Below are positions 42,343 through 51,030 of a DNA stretch of 64,000 nt, piece after piece. Made by a program: the position numbers and the translations under genes. The notes beneath the pieces are model-generated. The model was not told the DNA's origin. It made no database searches and saw nothing but the letters and a program-made list of their open reading frames with translations. Positions within the stretch are counted from its first letter, which is position 1. Each line of letters begins with the position of its first letter. Origin of the DNA: LMUY01 sp964244585 (lineage in GTDB: Bacteria > Pseudomonadota > Alphaproteobacteria > Acetobacterales > Acetobacteraceae); the NCBI GenBank assembly GCA_964244585.1, contig CAXTJM010000002.1, forward strand, positions 124,001-188,000, written 5' to 3'.

Positions 42343-43560
42343 ATGTATGACTTGCTACGCGGCCTGCGCGTCGTCGAAGCGGCTTCGTTCATCGCGGCAC
42401 CCTCCTGTGCGCTGCACATGGCGCAAATGGGGGCGGATGTGATCCGGATCGACCAGGCTGGCGGCGGACCGGATTTCCGCCGCTGGCCGCTGGCCCCCGG
42501 CGGCGGGCCGAGCCTGTATTGGGAAGGATTGAACAAAGGCAAGAAGTCGGTCGCGCTCGACCTGTCCCGGCCGGAAGGACGGGAACTGGCAGCCGCCATC
42601 ATCACCGCGCCGGGCTGCAAGGGCGGCCTGTTCGTCACCAACTATCCAGTGGCCGGCTTCCTGTCCTACGATCGGCTGGCGGCGAAGCGCGCCGACCTGA
42701 TCTGCCTGCGCGTGATGGGGTGGCCAGATGGTCGCCCTGCCGTGGACTACACCGTGAACTCGGCGGCCGGTGTGCCGCTGATGACCGGCCCGGTGGACCA
42801 CGGTGGCCCGGTGAACCACGTGCTGCCGGCGTGGGATCTGCTGGCCGGTGCCTATGGCGCGTTCTGCCTGTTGGCGGCCGAACGCGGCCGGCAAGCTGAC
42901 GGGCAGGGGCGGGAGATCCGGCTGCCATTGTCCGACGTGGCTGCCGCCGCGCTCGGCAATCTCGGGCAGATCGCGGAGGTGCAGTTGACCGGGGCGGACC
43001 GTCCCCGCCTGGGCAACGTACTGTTCGGCGCATTCGGCCGCGACTTCGCCACGCGGGACGGCAAGCGCCTGATGGTGGTGGCCATTACGCCACGGCAATG
43101 GTCCGGGCTGGTGGGAATCCTCGGATTGGAACAGCCCGTCGCCGCGGTCGAGGCGGAACTCGGCGTGAGCTTCGCCCGCGACGAGAGCCTACGCTTCGTC
43201 CACCGGGCGCAGTTGCTGCCGCTGTTCGAGGCGGCGTTCGCCCGGCAAGACTCCGCCACTCTCACGCAGGCCTTCGAGGGGATCGGCGTGTGCTGGGGGC
43301 CCTACCAGACGTTGGGCGAGGCCGTCGCGTCCGACCCTTATTTCTCCGCCGCCAACCCGATGCTGGTTGAGACCTCTCATCCGGGCGGCCGCTACTTGAC
43401 ACCGGGTGCGGCGGCAACCCAGCCCGGCGTGCCGCGCCCGCCGCCCGCCGCCTGCGCCGCCCTGGGTGCCGATACCGACCAGGTGCTCGCCGAAGTGTTG
43501 GGCCTGCCGGCAGCCGAGATCGGACGCTTGCATGACGCCGGCCTCGTCGCGGCCGCTTGA
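42343..43560 (+). CDS. mct: CaiB/BaiF CoA-transferase, 2-methylfumaryl-CoA isomerase (Mct)-like
   Basis: 405 residues, class III CoA-transferase fold. The N-terminus L-R-V-V-E-A-A-S-F-I-A-A-P and G-A-D-V-I-R-I-D are general; D-F-R-R-W-P, G-L-N-K-G-K-K-S-V-A-L-D, D-Y-T-V-N, N-H-V-L-P-A-W-D and L-F-G-A-F-G-R-D-F are, from memory of the family, those of mesaconyl-CoA C1-C4 CoA transferase from the 3-hydroxypropionate bicycle. That enzyme moves CoA within mesaconate (C1 to C4 thioester). Excellent GGAGGAAT ribosome site. An Mcd gene, which makes mesaconyl-C1-CoA, lies 1.45 kb downstream on the same strand. Confidence 0.7.
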   Translation: MYDLLRGLRVVEAASFIAAPSCALHMAQMGADVIRIDQAGGGPDFRRWPLAPGGGPSLYWEGLNKGKKSVALDLSRPEGRELAAAIITAPGCKGGLFVTNYPVAGFLSYDRLAAKRADLICLRVMGWPDGRPAVDYTVNSAAGVPLMTGPVDHGGPVNHVLPAWDLLAGAYGAFCLLAAERGRQADGQGREIRLPLSDVAAAALGNLGQIAEVQLTGADRPRLGNVLFGAFGRDFATRDGKRLMVVAITPRQWSGLVGILGLEQPVAAVEAELGVSFARDESLRFVHRAQLLPLFEAAFARQDSATLTQAFEGIGVCWGPYQTLGEAVASDPYFSAANPMLVETSHPGGRYLTPGAAATQPGVPRPPPAACAALGADTDQVLAEVLGLPAAEIGRLHDAGLVAAA

Positions 43561-43958
43561 CGCGACCGGCGCTGCCACAGCCGACGGCAGCCTGCCAGGC
43601 CGATGTCGGCGGCATGGAAACACCGTGACGACGTGATGGTCCGTCGCAACGTTCACCGCGTCGCCGAGGCCTGCAGCGCCGACCGGGACACAGAGCGCAT
43701 CGCCGCCCTTAGTACCGCCAGACGCTCGTCCTCGAAGCCCCGCACCGGGGAACCAGACTTGGCATGGACGGCCACCCAAGGCTTGGATTGCACCTGTCAC
43801 GGCCGTCGTGAAGGGCATGCCAAATGGATAAATAGGTTATGCCTTTTTGGCATTTTGAAGCCGCGTTGTTCGTGACTACGATTGAACCAATGATGCGGAT
43901 CGGCCTGCGGCCTCGAAGCCGGCTGGCTACCTGTTAACAAGGCTGGGGGGGACATCGG
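43561..43958. other. Long intergenic region before the hydrolase pseudogene
   Basis: About 400 bases. The first 250 are GC-rich with no supported gene. The remainder is AT-richer and promoter-like, with the palindromes at 43814-43853 and a run of G just before the hydrolase start. Confidence 0.35.
43814..43853. promoter_or_regulatory. Clustered GGCAT/ATGCC palindromes, candidate operator
   Basis: GGCATGCC at 43814-43821 is palindromic; ATGCC-TTTTT-GGCAT at 43839-43853 is a second perfect dyad; and ATGCCAAA (43817-43824) pairs with TTTGGCAT (43846-43853). All lie in an AT-rich stretch about 110-145 bases before the alpha/beta hydrolase start. This suggests repressor binding or an alternative hairpin; the protein is unknown. 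Confidence 0.35.
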
Positions 43959-44848
43959 ATGAGGCGCCTGCTCGGCTTTCTTTGTGGATTGATGGTGTTG
44001 GGCGTCATGTCGACGGCAGCAGCGGCCCAAGCCCTGCCCTACAAGCCGATGTCAGTGAGGTCGACCGACGGCTTGCACATCGCCGCTCAGGAATGGGGCA
44101 ATCCAGCTGGCCCCGAAATCGTCTTTGTGCACGGATTTGCGCAAAGTCATCTCTCCTGGATGAAGCAGGTGACCGCGCCGGAACTGGCCGGCTTCCGCAT
44201 CATCACATACGACCTTCGTGGCCATGGGGACTCCGACCAGCCGACCGAAAGGGCGGCATATCAATCGGCGGATCAATGGGCGGCCGACCTCAAAGCCGTG
44301 ATGGATGCCGCCCAACTGAAGCATCCCGTCGTAGTCGCCTGGTCATGGAGTGGCCGCGTGGCGTCCTGGTATCTTCAGAAATACGGCACGGACCGGCTGG
44401 CCGGGCTCAACTTCGTCGACGCAACGACAATCATCAACCCGAAGTTCTTCGGCCCGGGCGTGGCGGTGGGAGTGTCTGGTTCCGACCTCAAGTCGAACAT
44501 CGACATCGCGATCAACCTATTGCGGGTATGTTTCGAAACACAGCCGGACGAAGCGGATTTCTAGACCATGATAGCCTTCAACATGGTCGTCACGCCGCAG
44601 ACACGCAAGAACTTAGGCGGCCTGAAGCTCGACACGGCAAGTCTCTGGCCGACGGTCCACCTCCCCGTGCTTGTCACGCAAGGTGACAAGGATAAGCTCG
44701 TCTTGCCGGCGATGGCGGAGTACACCGCGCAAACCTACCCGGTGCAAAGCTTTCGATCTATCCAGGGTCGGGTCACAGCCCATTCTGGGAACAGTCCGCG
44801 CGCTACAACCGGGAGCTGGCCGAGTTCGTCAAATCGGTGCAGCCGTAG
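43959..44848 (+). pseudogene. Secreted alpha/beta hydrolase, broken by a stop and a frameshift
   Basis: Signal peptide (G-V-M-S-T-A-A-A-A-Q), then an alpha/beta hydrolase: oxyanion H-G-F-A-Q-S, Y-D-L-R-G-H-G-D-S, and nucleophile W-S-W-S-G. An in-frame TAG at 44562-44564 interrupts it; the same frame resumes at once with I-A-F-N-M-V-V-T-P. Near 44741 one base is missing, after which another frame continues A-K-L-S-I-Y-P-G-S-G-H-S-P-F-W-E with the catalytic His and ends at TAG 44846-44848. Two independent lesions make loss of function likely. Confidence 0.85.
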
Positions 44849-44863
44849 TTGCTGTTCGTCTGA

Positions 44864-44882
44864 CTCGACCGGATCGGTCGAG
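44864..44882. terminator. Perfect 8-bp hairpin after the hydrolase pseudogene
   Basis: CTCGACCG (44864-44871), loop GAT, CGGTCGAG (44875-44882). It lies 15 bases after the end of the pseudogene, 131 bases before the Mcd gene. No U-tract follows. Confidence 0.45.
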
Positions 44883-45013
44883 CAGGGGGTCCAGAACCGA
44901 ACCGGTCCGGCCTACGCCGTAGTCATTGGTGATACGGCAGCGGGCATGCTGACGAGGGATGACATTCGGCGGTTTTGCTATGGTAGAGCCGGCCTGACCG
45001 AGGAAGGTTCGCG

Positions 45014-46672
45014 ATGAACGACAAGCCGTACCAGGACGTCACCGCCATGGCCGACGCGGCTGTGGAGGCGGCCCGGGGCTACCTCCGCGCGGCGCAGGCC
45101 GCCTGCCTATCCGCCGTGGCGCGGGATGGCCGGGTCGATGTGGCCCTGGTCGAAGCAGGCCAGCGCCAGGTCCACGGCTTTGCCTGGGCCGCGACCACGG
45201 TGGAAGGGTTGGCGCAGCTTGCGGCTTGGGCCAGCCGCCTGGTCACGGCCGGCCGGCTCGGCACCGGCGAGGCCCTGCTGCTGCGGATCGGCTTCGGCGA
45301 ATACCTCGCCCAGCTGCTGGGCGGCCTGCCAATGAGCCAAAACGAGATGGTACGCCCGTCCGACCTGCAGGCGGAGGACGCCGCCGACATCCTGCGGCAG
45401 GACGGCGCCGTGCGCTGGTTCCTGCGCGAGGGCAACATCGCGGCCAACCGTGCCGCGCTGGCGGGCCTGCTGGCTGAGGATTGGCGCCCGGACGAGAGTC
45501 TGGGCGACGAGACGCTGGACATGGTGCGCGACCAGTTCCGCCAGTTCACGGACGAGCGCATCGCCCCCTACGCCAATGACTGGCACCTGGCGGACGCGCT
45601 GATCCCCGGCGAGGTGGTCGCCGCCATGGCCGAACTCGGCGTGTTCGGCGTGTGCATCGGCGAGGCGCATGGCGGGCTGGGCCTGGGCAAGCTGGCCATG
45701 TGCGTGGTGTCGGAGGAACTCAGCCGCGGCTGGATCGCCGCCGGGTCGCTGGGAACACGGTCGGAGATCGCCGGCGAGCTGATCGGCGCCAACGGCACCA
45801 CGGCGCAAAAGGCGCGCTGGCTGCCCGGCATCGCCACCGGCGACGTGCTGCCCACGGCGGTGTTCACCGAGCCGGACACCGGCTCCGACCTGGCCAGCGT
45901 CAAGACGCGCGCCCGGCAGGATGCGGACGGCACGTGGCGCGTGACCGGGTCCAAGACCTGGATCACCCACGCCGCGCGCAGCGACCTGATGACGGTGCTG
46001 GCCCGCACGGATGCGGACAAGCCCGGCTATGGCGGCCTGTCCATGCTGCTGGCCGCCAAGACCCGCGGCACGGAGGCGGCGGACTTCCCCGATGCCGGGC
46101 TATCCGGCAGCGAGATCGGCGTGCTGGGCTACCGCGGCATGAAGGAATACGTGCTGTCGTTCGACGGCTTCACCGTGGCGGCGGACGGCCTGCTCGGCGG
46201 GGTGGAGGGGGCCGGGTTCCGCCAGTTGATGGCGACGTTCGAGGGCGCCCGTATCCAGACCGCCGCCCGCGCCGTGGGCGTGGCGCGCAACGCCCTGGAC
46301 CTGGCCTTGCGCTACGCGGCCGAGCGCAAGCAGTTCGGCAAGGCGCTGCAGCAGTTTCCGCGCGTGTCCGACAAGCTGGCGCTGATGGTGGTGGAGACGG
46401 TGGTCGCGCGCGAGCTGACCTATTTCTCGGCCCGCACCAAGGATGCCGGTGACCGCTGCGACATCGAGGCCGGCATGGCCAAGCTGCTGGCCGCCCGCGT
46501 CGCCTGGAGCAACGCCGATGCCAGCGTGCAGATCCACGGCGGCAACGGCTACGCCCAGGAATACCCGATCAGCCGCGTGCTGTGCGACGCCCGCATCCTG
46601 AACATCTTCGAGGGTGCGGCCGAAATCCAGGCCAACGTCGTCGGGAGAGGACTGCTGGCCCGGCAGATCTAA
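45014..46672 (+). CDS. mcd: (2S)-methylsuccinyl-CoA dehydrogenase (Mcd), acyl-CoA dehydrogenase family
   Basis: 552 residues: an acyl-CoA dehydrogenase core from about 165 preceded by the long helical N-terminal extension that marks Mcd of the ethylmalonyl-CoA pathway. Mcd-like blocks include F-T-E-P-D-T-G-S-D-L, W-I-T-H-A-A-R, V-L-G-Y-R-G-M-K-E-Y, A-A-E-R-K-Q-F-G-K-A-L, and C-D-A-R-I-L-N-I-F-E-G-A-A-E-I-Q. It oxidises methylsuccinyl-CoA to mesaconyl-C1-CoA, passing electrons to ETF. GAGGAAGG precedes the ATG. The stop overlaps the convergent LysR stop by 3 bases. Other pathway genes (ccr, ecm, mch) are not in view. Confidence 0.85.
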   Translation: MNDKPYQDVTAMADAAVEAARGYLRAAQAACLSAVARDGRVDVALVEAGQRQVHGFAWAATTVEGLAQLAAWASRLVTAGRLGTGEALLLRIGFGEYLAQLLGGLPMSQNEMVRPSDLQAEDAADILRQDGAVRWFLREGNIAANRAALAGLLAEDWRPDESLGDETLDMVRDQFRQFTDERIAPYANDWHLADALIPGEVVAAMAELGVFGVCIGEAHGGLGLGKLAMCVVSEELSRGWIAAGSLGTRSEIAGELIGANGTTAQKARWLPGIATGDVLPTAVFTEPDTGSDLASVKTRARQDADGTWRVTGSKTWITHAARSDLMTVLARTDADKPGYGGLSMLLAAKTRGTEAADFPDAGLSGSEIGVLGYRGMKEYVLSFDGFTVAADGLLGGVEGAGFRQLMATFEGARIQTAARAVGVARNALDLALRYAAERKQFGKALQQFPRVSDKLALMVVETVVARELTYFSARTKDAGDRCDIEAGMAKLLAARVAWSNADASVQIHGGNGYAQEYPISRVLCDARILNIFEGAAEIQANVVGRGLLARQI

Positions 46673-47616
46673 CTTGGCGTGGCAAGCTGAAAAAGGTCTG
46701 GTGGCAAGTCCTTCCGGGCAGCCACGGCTGCAACCGCGGCGCGAACCGCATTGCTGAACTGGCGAAGGGCGGCCGTCCCCGGCCGCTGGGCGTTTGTCAC
46801 CAGCGAGACGTCGGTCCGGATCAACTCGGCCAGCGTCGCGACACGGACTGCCCCTGCCTCCGCCAAGGCATGGACGGCGCCGTAGGCCACAACGGTGCAT
46901 CCGACTCCCTCCTGGACCAGGGATAGGATGGTTCCGAGATTGTCGGCTTCCATGATGACGTTGATGGTCAAGCCGCGCGATAGCACGGCTCCTTCCAGCA
47001 GAATGCGCTGGGCATTCCCTCTTGTCGCCATGATCAGCGGCATGGCGGCGACTTCCTCAAGTGAGTAAGTCTTGCGTGAGACAAGCACGCTGTCGGTACA
47101 GGATTTCGGCGGCAACACAACGACCATCTTGCTGTAGACCAATGGCTCGCACGCGAATTCGATCCCGACCCAGGGGCCGTGCATGGCTGCGACATCGATT
47201 ACGTCGTCTCGCAACCAGTCGGTCAGAAGGCCGCTCATGGCGGTTTGAACTTGCACCCGCACTTGGGGATGGTCCCGCATAAAACTGGCGATCGCTCTGG
47301 GCATGAATGGCTGGCCGCTGAATGGGACCATGCCCACCCGCAGCAATCCCTTCGGGAGCTCGGCATACTGCCGGATATCGTCCCGGAGAGACCGGAACTC
47401 CCGGATGATTCCTGTCGCCCGTTCCAGCAGGAGCAAGCCGGCTTCGGTCGCCTGCAGCTTGGGCTTTCGCCGCAGCAGGTCGATGCCGACCTCTTCTTCC
47501 AAGCTCTGGATCTGCCGGCTGATGGCAGACTGCGCGACATGCAGATCTTCGGCCGCCCGGGAAAATGATCCAAGCGTGACGACAGCCGAAAAGTAACGGA
47601 GTTGGCGCAGGTCCAT
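46669..47616 (-). CDS. LysR-family transcriptional regulator
   Basis: 315 residues. N-terminal winged helix L-R-Q-L-R-Y-F-S-A-V-V-T-L-G-S-F-S-R-A-A-E-D-L-H and A-Q-S-A-I-S-R-Q-I-Q-S-L-E. The C-terminal effector domain begins G-L-L-R-V-G-M-V-P-F-S-G with the S-G-L-L and T-R-G-N-A-Q segments similar to the Cbl/NAC-type subgroup. It diverges from the acyl-CoA ligase that starts the 12-kb catabolic operon, the usual arrangement for a LysR activator of its neighbour. A T-N11-A site lies in the gap. Confidence 0.9.
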   Translation of the reverse strand: MDLRQLRYFSAVVTLGSFSRAAEDLHVAQSAISRQIQSLEEEVGIDLLRRKPKLQATEAGLLLLERATGIIREFRSLRDDIRQYAELPKGLLRVGMVPFSGQPFMPRAIASFMRDHPQVRVQVQTAMSGLLTDWLRDDVIDVAAMHGPWVGIEFACEPLVYSKMVVVLPPKSCTDSVLVSRKTYSLEEVAAMPLIMATRGNAQRILLEGAVLSRGLTINVIMEADNLGTILSLVQEGVGCTVVAYGAVHALAEAGAVRVATLAELIRTDVSLVTNAQRPGTAALRQFSNAVRAAVAAVAARKDLPPDLFQLATPS

Positions 47617-47679
47617 CTAGCGAACGCCCCGTCGGCTGAGCCGCGATCGTGGTTGCATCGATATTTCCTCCCGAACCCG

Positions 47680-47694
47680 ATGCCGGTTCAGCAT
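47680..47694. promoter_or_regulatory. LysR-type T-N11-A site ATGC-N7-GCAT
   Basis: Interrupted palindrome ATGC (47680-47683), 7 bases, GCAT (47691-47694); it satisfies the LysR T-N11-A rule. It lies 64 bases before the LysR start and about 130 bases before the acyl-CoA ligase start, a normal place for a recognition site controlling both. Confidence 0.4.
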
Positions 47695-47824
47695 GAGCTT
47701 GATGCCTTTTAAGCGCTTGCCTGGCTGCAAGCCAACTGCCCAAAGTCTCGCAACAAAGGCACAGCCAGAGTGCCGAAACTCGCTGCGATGCAACAACGCG
47801 GAAGTCTTGGGGAAGCGGTTTACA

Positions 47825-49444
47825 ATGGATCTCATCGCCTATGAGCGGAACGTTCGTGCACGGACGGTGGTCAACGTCCTTGAGCAGGCTGCTGCAGCGT
47901 ATGGGGATCGTCCTTTCCTGCGTGACAGCGGGTCAGCGGATTGGATCTCGTTCACAGCGGCATTTCAACGCGCCCAGGACTTCGCCGGCGGATTTCTGTC
48001 GCACGGCGTGACGCCAGGTAGCCTGGTGCCGTTCATGCTGCCGAACAGCGTGGATTACGCCTTGGCCTGGTTCGGCCTGAACCTCGCAGGCAGCGCCTAT
48101 CTCAGTATCAACACCAGCCTGGTCGGCGACTTGCTGGCGGCGCAGTTCGCTCTTTCCCGCAGCCCGGTATGGGTTGTCCACGCCGACTACCTGCCGCTGC
48201 TGGATGCATTTCCGGATGCGTTGCGGTCCAGGGCTGAGACACTCGTCGTGATGGGCACGGTGCCAGACGGTGTTGCGGGACGCTGGAAGCGTGTCATAGC
48301 TTTGGCCGACCTTACACAAGGCAAGGGCACGCAATTGCCGCCGGCGGCCACGTTCACCGACCTGGCGGCGATCAGCTTCACATCCGGAACCACCGGCCCG
48401 TCGAAGGGCGTGATGATCACCCACGGGCAGGCCGTCAGCAGCGCGCTGACCTTCGCCAGCCTGTTGGACCTCAAGCCGGACGACGTGATCTACACGCCCT
48501 TGCCGATGTTCCACGGCATGTCCACCCGCATGGGCGTGCTGCCTGCCTTGATGACCGGCTGTCGTATCGTACTTGGCAAGCGGTTCAGCGGTAGCCGCTT
48601 CTGGCTGGAGGCGATCGAGGCGGAGGCAACGCTTGCGCAGATCATCTTCTCGATCCCCGCCGTTTTGCTGGGACAGCCGCCGGGACCCCAAGACCGCAGT
48701 CACCGGGTAACTCGTATGTTCAACGCCCACACCACGGCGGGCTTCGAGGAGCGGTTCGGGGCTCGTCTGATCGAAGCGTTCGGGATCAGCGAAGTGGGGT
48801 TGTTCCTCGGCAGCCCAGGCGGTGACCAGAAGCCGGGTTCCGCCGGCCGTGCCCTGCCCGACTGGGACGTGGATGTGGTGGACGCCGACGGGGTCAGCGT
48901 GCCCGAAGGCAGTGCCGGGGAGATCGTGTGTCGGCCCCGCCTGCCCGGCATCATGATGCGTGGCTACCTCAACCAGCCGGACCGCACCGCCGAAGCCACA
49001 CGCGACCTGTGGTACCACACGGGCGATATCGCTCGGCGGGACGCGGAGGGCTACTACTGGTTCCTCGACCGGGCGAAGGAACGCATCCGCCGCCGGGGCG
49101 AGAACATCTCCTCCATGGAGATCGAGATTTGCGTGCGCAGCCATCCGGATATCAGCGACGTCGCGGCCCTGGCCCACCCGGCGCGGGAGGGCGAGGACGA
49201 TATCCGCCTGATGGTGGTGCCGCAGCCCGGCAAGCCGCTGTCCGCGCCGACGCTGCATAACTGGCTGCAAGGTAAGCTGCCGCGGTTCATGCTGCCGCGC
49301 TACGTGGAGGTGGTGGCCAGCCTGCCTTACACTGCCACCAACAAGATCGAGAAATCGCGTCTCATGGCCGCCGGTCTCGGGCCGGACGCCTGGGACAGCG
49401 AGGCGGCCGGCGCCGTGAACAGGAGTGCCGCCAATGTTGCGTGA
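47825..49444 (+). CDS. AMP-forming acyl-CoA ligase (CaiC-like)
   Basis: 539 residues of the adenylate-forming superfamily. P-loop S-F-T-S-G-T-T-G-P-S-K-G, G-I-S-E-V-G near 320, Y-H-T-G-D-I-A-R-R-D hinge, R-I-R-R-R-G-E-N-I-S-S-M-E-I-E and the C-terminal catalytic Lys in T-N-K-I-E-K. The pattern is close to crotonobetaine/carnitine-CoA ligases, but no other carnitine genes are here. As first gene after the LysR gap it should activate the compound imported by the ABC transporter downstream. Its stop overlaps the next gene. Confidence 0.88.
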   Translation: MDLIAYERNVRARTVVNVLEQAAAAYGDRPFLRDSGSADWISFTAAFQRAQDFAGGFLSHGVTPGSLVPFMLPNSVDYALAWFGLNLAGSAYLSINTSLVGDLLAAQFALSRSPVWVVHADYLPLLDAFPDALRSRAETLVVMGTVPDGVAGRWKRVIALADLTQGKGTQLPPAATFTDLAAISFTSGTTGPSKGVMITHGQAVSSALTFASLLDLKPDDVIYTPLPMFHGMSTRMGVLPALMTGCRIVLGKRFSGSRFWLEAIEAEATLAQIIFSIPAVLLGQPPGPQDRSHRVTRMFNAHTTAGFEERFGARLIEAFGISEVGLFLGSPGGDQKPGSAGRALPDWDVDVVDADGVSVPEGSAGEIVCRPRLPGIMMRGYLNQPDRTAEATRDLWYHTGDIARRDAEGYYWFLDRAKERIRRRGENISSMEIEICVRSHPDISDVAALAHPAREGEDDIRLMVVPQPGKPLSAPTLHNWLQGKLPRFMLPRYVEVVASLPYTATNKIEKSRLMAAGLGPDAWDSEAAGAVNRSAANVA

Positions 49445-50609
49445 CGGATCGCGCAAGGCATGCATCGTCGGCATCGGCGCCAGCCGGTTCGGGCGGCGCA
49501 CCGGCCGCAGCCCGCTCTCGCTGGGCGCAGAGGCTTTCAAGGCGGCGCTCGACGATTCGGGATTGACCCGCGACGACGTCGATGGGCTCTCGATCCATAT
49601 CGGCTCCTCGGGGAGCGGTGTCGATTACGACCGGGTCGCCGAGGGGTTGGGCCTGGAAATCCGCTACGTGAACCAAGCCTGGTCGCACGGGAGGTTCGTG
49701 ACGACGTCGATGCACCACGCCGCCCTGGCTGTCGAGGCGGGGCTCGCCGAAACCGTCGCCTGCTTCACCTCCATCTGCTTCACCCGGCGCAAGGCCATGG
49801 GCGGCGAGGCGGATGTCGAGGGTACGCGGGAGGAGGGCGGCACGCATGGCGAGTCGCCGCCCTACGGCCTGACCGCCCCGGCCAGCGGGGCCGCCATCGC
49901 CATGCAGCGCTACATGCACGTCCATGGCGCCACCTCCGAGCAGTTGGCCGCGGTGCCGGTCGCCTTCCGCAAGCATGCCTGCCTGAACCCGCAGGCGATG
50001 ATGCAGACGCCGATGACGGTGGCCGATCATCAGGCCTCCCGCATGGTTGCCGACCCGCTGCACCTGCTAGATTGCTGCCTGATGACCGACGGCGCCGTAG
50101 TCGTGTTCGTCACCACCACCGAGCGTGCCCGCGACCTGAAGCAGATCCCAGTACGGGTGACCGGCATGCAAGGCATCCGCTCGGGCCGGGAGGAATTCAT
50201 CTTTGCCCCGCGCGGCCTAGGCCTGGCGCAACAGAGCGTGGGACGTGCCCCGGCGCGGGAGGTGGATTTGCAGGTCTACCGCGATGCCGAGGTGGACCGG
50301 TCCGACATACAGGGCCTGTACACCTACGACGCGTTCTCCCCGCTGGTGCTGTTCACGCTGGAACGCTTCGGCTTCTGCGGTCCTGGGGAGGCCGCCGGTT
50401 ATGTCCAGGGCGGCACGATCGAGGTTGGCGGTGCCCTGCCGATGAATACCTCGGGTGGCTTGCTGTCGGAGGCGCATGTGGGTGGATGGAACTCGGTCGC
50501 CGAGATGGTGCGCCAGTTGCGGGGCACGGCCGGGCCGTCGCAAATCAAGGACGCGGCGTGCCTGCAATGGGGCACGGCCTGGGGCGATTCCTTCCTTCTG
50601 CAAAGGTGA
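49434..50609 (+). CDS. Thiolase-like (Ltp-type) protein without thiolase catalytic motifs, copy 1
   Basis: 391 residues with a thiolase fold. The nucleophile position reads T-S-M-H-H-A-A-L-A with no Cys; the usual H-D-C-F motif is Y-D-A-F; and the usual G-H-P-x-G-A-T-G is replaced by N-T-S-G-G-L-L-S-E-A. These changes match the Ltp2/SCP2-like retro-aldolases that work with a DUF35 partner in steroid side-chain breakdown, and such a partner follows 4 bases downstream. AGGAG 8 bases before the ATG at 49434. Aldolytic cleavage of a 3-hydroxyacyl-CoA is my inference. Confidence 0.8.
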   Translation: MLRDGSRKACIVGIGASRFGRRTGRSPLSLGAEAFKAALDDSGLTRDDVDGLSIHIGSSGSGVDYDRVAEGLGLEIRYVNQAWSHGRFVTTSMHHAALAVEAGLAETVACFTSICFTRRKAMGGEADVEGTREEGGTHGESPPYGLTAPASGAAIAMQRYMHVHGATSEQLAAVPVAFRKHACLNPQAMMQTPMTVADHQASRMVADPLHLLDCCLMTDGAVVVFVTTTERARDLKQIPVRVTGMQGIRSGREEFIFAPRGLGLAQQSVGRAPAREVDLQVYRDAEVDRSDIQGLYTYDAFSPLVLFTLERFGFCGPGEAAGYVQGGTIEVGGALPMNTSGGLLSEAHVGGWNSVAEMVRQLRGTAGPSQIKDAACLQWGTAWGDSFLLQR

Positions 50610-50613
50610 GAGC

Positions 50614-51030
50614 ATGACGCAGTTGAGCAAGCCGCTCCCTAGGATCGGTCCCGACACGGCGCCGTTTTGGGAGGCAACACGGCAAGGTGCGTTGCGCCTG
50701 CCATACTGCACGGCCTGCGGGCGCACGCACCTGCCGGCTGGCCCTGTCTGCCCGTTCTGCCTGTCGTCGGCGCTGGAGTGGCGGACGGCAAGTGGTCGCG
50801 GCCGCATCTCCACCTGCACGGTGGTCCATAAGGAATGGTTCGCAGCGTTTGCCGCGGACATCCCGTACAACGTCGTCCAGGTGGAGTTGGACGAGGGACC
50901 GAGGCTGACCGCAAACCTGGTCGACCCGCCCCCTGGTGGCCCGGCTATCGGCATGTCCGTGGAGGCAGTATTCGACCCCGTCACGCCGGAGGTGACGTTG
51001 CCGCGGTTCCGGGTGGTGCCGGCCGCCTGA
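50614..51030 (+). CDS. DUF35 zinc-ribbon/OB-fold protein, copy 1
   Basis: 138 residues. N-terminal helix, then a zinc ribbon C-T-A-C-G-R-T-H-L-P-A-G-P-V-C-P-F-C with four Cys, and an OB-fold (G-R-I-S-T-C-T-V-V-H). DUF35 proteins bind acyl-CoA and form heteromers with Ltp-type thiolase-like proteins. It follows its likely partner by 4 bases and overlaps livH by one base (TGATG). Confidence 0.88.
   Translation: MTQLSKPLPRIGPDTAPFWEATRQGALRLPYCTACGRTHLPAGPVCPFCLSSALEWRTASGRGRISTCTVVHKEWFAAFAADIPYNVVQVELDEGPRLTANLVDPPPGGPAIGMSVEAVFDPVTPEVTLPRFRVVPAA

Noticed and set aside
47933..49540. 535-codon minus-strand open frame opposite the acyl-CoA ligase
   Set aside because: Antisense shadow; the plus-strand ligase has complete adenylate-forming motifs.
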